A stretch of 64,000 nt of DNA, taken from positions 1 to 64,000 of the forward strand of contig NZ_SMFP01000005.1 of the NCBI RefSeq assembly GCF_004348975.1, written 5' to 3'. Within the stretch, counting starts at the first letter, position 1, and each line of letters opens with the position of its first letter. A program made the translations under genes and the position numbers. Below, piece by piece: positions 62,770-64,000 of the stretch. Origin of the DNA: Antarcticimicrobium sediminis. Lineage in GTDB: Bacteria > Pseudomonadota > Alphaproteobacteria > Rhodobacterales > Rhodobacteraceae. The notes below the pieces were generated by a model. It saw nothing but the letters and a program-made list of their open reading frames with translations. It was not told the origin of the DNA and ran no database searches.

Positions 62770-63726
62770 CTATTGATAGGTGCGCGCCTTGAGGTCGGTT
62801 TCATCAATCATCTCGCCATACATCCGAAGCAGCGCCGCCTCGGGCGGCGACAGGCTGCGGCGCGGATTGCTCAAAAGATAGATATTGACCGCAGGCAGCT
62901 TGGTATAGGGCGGCAATTGCCGCAGCATCCCCAACCTCACGTCGCGTTCGGCCACATGCACCGGCAAGGCCCCGATACCGATATTGGCGAGGATCATGCG
63001 CCGCACCTCGGGCAGATTGGCCGACACCCCCTTGAGCCCCGGCGCCAGCCGTGCGCGATGGCGCAGCCCCGACACGACATCAAGCGGCCCGCCTTCAATC
63101 TCGGTCTGGAAGGCGACCGAATATTCCCCCGCCAGATCGCCGATATCGATCTTGGAGCGGGAAAACAGCCGATGGCGCGGCCCGCAATACAGGCCGAAAT
63201 ATTCCCGGAACAGGATCCGCGCCTCCAATTCGGTCGGGATCTTGTTCAGCAGGCAGACCCCAAGGCTGGCCCGGTTCTGCCGTACCAAGGTGACGATATC
63301 CGAGCTTTCGGCGACGACGATGGAATAGGTCACCTTGGAATGGCGGGCGTGAAACGCCTCCAGCACTCGATCAAAGTGTGGCGACATCACATGGCTGGTC
63401 AAAGCGATATTCACATGCCCCGAGAGTTCTTCTTCCTCGGCTTCAAGCAATTCAGGAAGCTGCGATACCGCGCCAAAGATCGTCGAGGATTCCGAGTACA
63501 GCGTGCGCCCGACCGCGGTGACCGCGAACCGGTGCGGCCCGCGCTCGATCAACCGATGGCCGACGGTCTCTTCCAACCGGCGTAGGGCCGAGCTGATCGT
63601 AGGCTGTTTCAGGCCCAGAAAATCGGCGGCCTTGGTCACCCCTTGCTGCTCCACGATCACCATGAAGGTGCGCAACAGGTTCCAGTCAAGGTTCCATGGA
63701 AAACGCTGGCCGATAGAGTTGTTCAT
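62770..63726 (-). CDS. LysR-family transcriptional regulator
   Basis: This 318-residue regulator has an N-terminal winged HTH (DWNLLRTFMVIVEQQGVTKAADFLGLKQPTISSALRRLEETVG) and an effector domain with LSGHVNIALTSHVMSPHFDRVLEAF. The ATG at 63726 is the start of the conserved domain; the ORF extends upstream into the divergent gene and is not used. It is divergent from the periplasmic binding protein gene at 63876, which is its most likely target. A dyad site lies between them. Confidence 0.92.
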   Translation of the reverse strand: MNNSIGQRFPWNLDWNLLRTFMVIVEQQGVTKAADFLGLKQPTISSALRRLEETVGHRLIERGPHRFAVTAVGRTLYSESSTIFGAVSQLPELLEAEEEELSGHVNIALTSHVMSPHFDRVLEAFHARHSKVTYSIVVAESSDIVTLVRQNRASLGVCLLNKIPTELEARILFREYFGLYCGPRHRLFSRSKIDIGDLAGEYSVAFQTEIEGGPLDVVSGLRHRARLAPGLKGVSANLPEVRRMILANIGIGALPVHVAERDVRLGMLRQLPPYTKLPAVNIYLLSNPRRSLSPPEAALLRMYGEMIDETDLKARTYQ

Positions 63727-63781
63727 AGGTTTTATCAATGTAAGTGATTTTGAATATCTATTTGCTTTATGTGAAGCCCCT

Positions 63782-63796
63782 ATGCAAGCCTCTTGC
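63782..63796. promoter_or_regulatory. candidate LysR operator
   Basis: TGCAAG-CCT-CTTGCA is a perfect 15-base dyad with a T-N11-A layout. It lies 56 bases before the LysR start and 80 before the binding protein gene. Confidence 0.55.
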
Positions 63797-63875
63797 AATG
63801 CAGCGGTCTTTCGCGGGCTTGGTCCCGAGCGTACCGCAGCGCAAAGATCAAAAACAACCTCGGGAGAAGAAAACC

Positions 63876-64000
63876 ATGACGACTCGCAGATCTCTGATGA
63901 AGACCACTCTTGCCGCCGGCGCATTGCTGGTCGCGGGCCTTGGCACCACCAGCGCGGTTCAGGCCGAAGAGCTGGACACGATCATGGAAAAGGGCGTGAT
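63876..64000 (+). CDS. extracellular solute-binding protein, truncated by the window end
   Basis: Only the first 41 residues are present. They show a signal peptide (about 1-30, SLMKTTLAAGALLVAGLGTT, then AVQAE) and the beginning ELDTIMEKGV, which is the usual start of family 3 amino-acid-binding proteins. A GGGAG site lies ten bases before the ATG. It is presumably the first gene of an ABC transporter controlled by the divergent LysR. Confidence 0.8.
   Translation, partial: MTTRRSLMKTTLAAGALLVAGLGTTSAVQAEELDTIMEKGV

Noticed and set aside
1-64000. CRISPR arrays, tRNA or rRNA genes, prophage, toxin-antitoxin or restriction systems
   Set aside because: No regularly spaced repeats, no cloverleaf with a CCA end, no rRNA-like stretches and no phage or defence proteins were seen on reading both strands.

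Overview
The window is about 64 kb of high-GC chromosomal DNA from an alphaproteobacterium. It is most likely a member of the Rhodobacteraceae (roseobacter group). This rests on the pho-pst layout, an IalB-family protein, PAS_5 and YicC family members, CtrA-type TTAA-N7-TTAA motifs, a free-standing folate:corrinoid methyltransferase, and the overall codon style. Apart from one IS30-family insertion sequence at the left edge there is no prophage, integron, CRISPR, tRNA or rRNA. It reads as core chromosome with metabolic and envelope operons.

Layout. 0-1.3 kb: an IS30 copy next to debris of another element. 1.4-5.7 kb: a SulP anion transporter, then glutaryl-CoA dehydrogenase with a divergent LysR regulator. 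5.8-13.1 kb: a complete phosphate regulon on the minus strand (phoR, pstS, pstC, pstA, pstB, phoU, phoB) with a three-half-site Pho box before pstS. 13.2-16.4 kb: yicC, gmk, a gamma-carbonic anhydrase and a Cys/Met-metabolism PLP enzyme. 16.5-20.1 kb: a PAS_5 protein with CtrA-like sites, class II DAHP synthase and a GlxA-type AraC regulator. 20.4-25.7 kb: a branched-chain amino-acid ABC transporter in the order livK-G-F-H-M. 25.8-28.4 kb: a HerA-like ATPase, an intergenic small-RNA candidate and an IalB protein. 28.6-33.8 kb: an L,D-transpeptidase, LpxD-like acyltransferase, acyl carrier protein and beta-ketoacyl synthase operon, divergent from a MepK-like peptidase. 34-36.5 kb: exbB, two exbD genes and tonB. 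36.5-39.3 kb: an M24 peptidase, Asp/Glu-racemase-family protein and PPK2 operon. 39.7-42 kb: a one-carbon operon (small conserved protein, MetF, methyl-THF:corrinoid methyltransferase). 42.2-47.6 kb: Ppx/GppA phosphatase, RlmE, YihY and cardiolipin synthase. 47.7-51.9 kb: an AttEFGH-like ABC exporter with an AttH lipocalin-like protein. 51.9-55.6 kb: galB-galC-galD for the lower gallate/protocatechuate meta-cleavage route, with a divergent NAD(P)-binding protein. 55.8-62.7 kb: secreted proteins of unknown role, a sugar epimerase, a HAD-UbiA fusion and GtrA. 62.8-64 kb: a LysR regulator divergent from a truncated periplasmic binding protein.

The most interesting signals are these. The second ExbD has Asn where the proton-carrying Asp should be. 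A lipid-A-like acylation cassette is co-transcribed with an L,D-transpeptidase. A small RNA candidate has both a promoter and a terminator. A secreted SUMF1 protein is coupled to a putative phosphodiester-glycosidase-like secreted protein beside polyprenyl-sugar genes. Two CtrA-like sites lie before a PAS protein. An intergenic repeat shares the core GAAAATACTCC at two distant places. Everything is read from sequence alone; family names come from motif recognition, not database searches.
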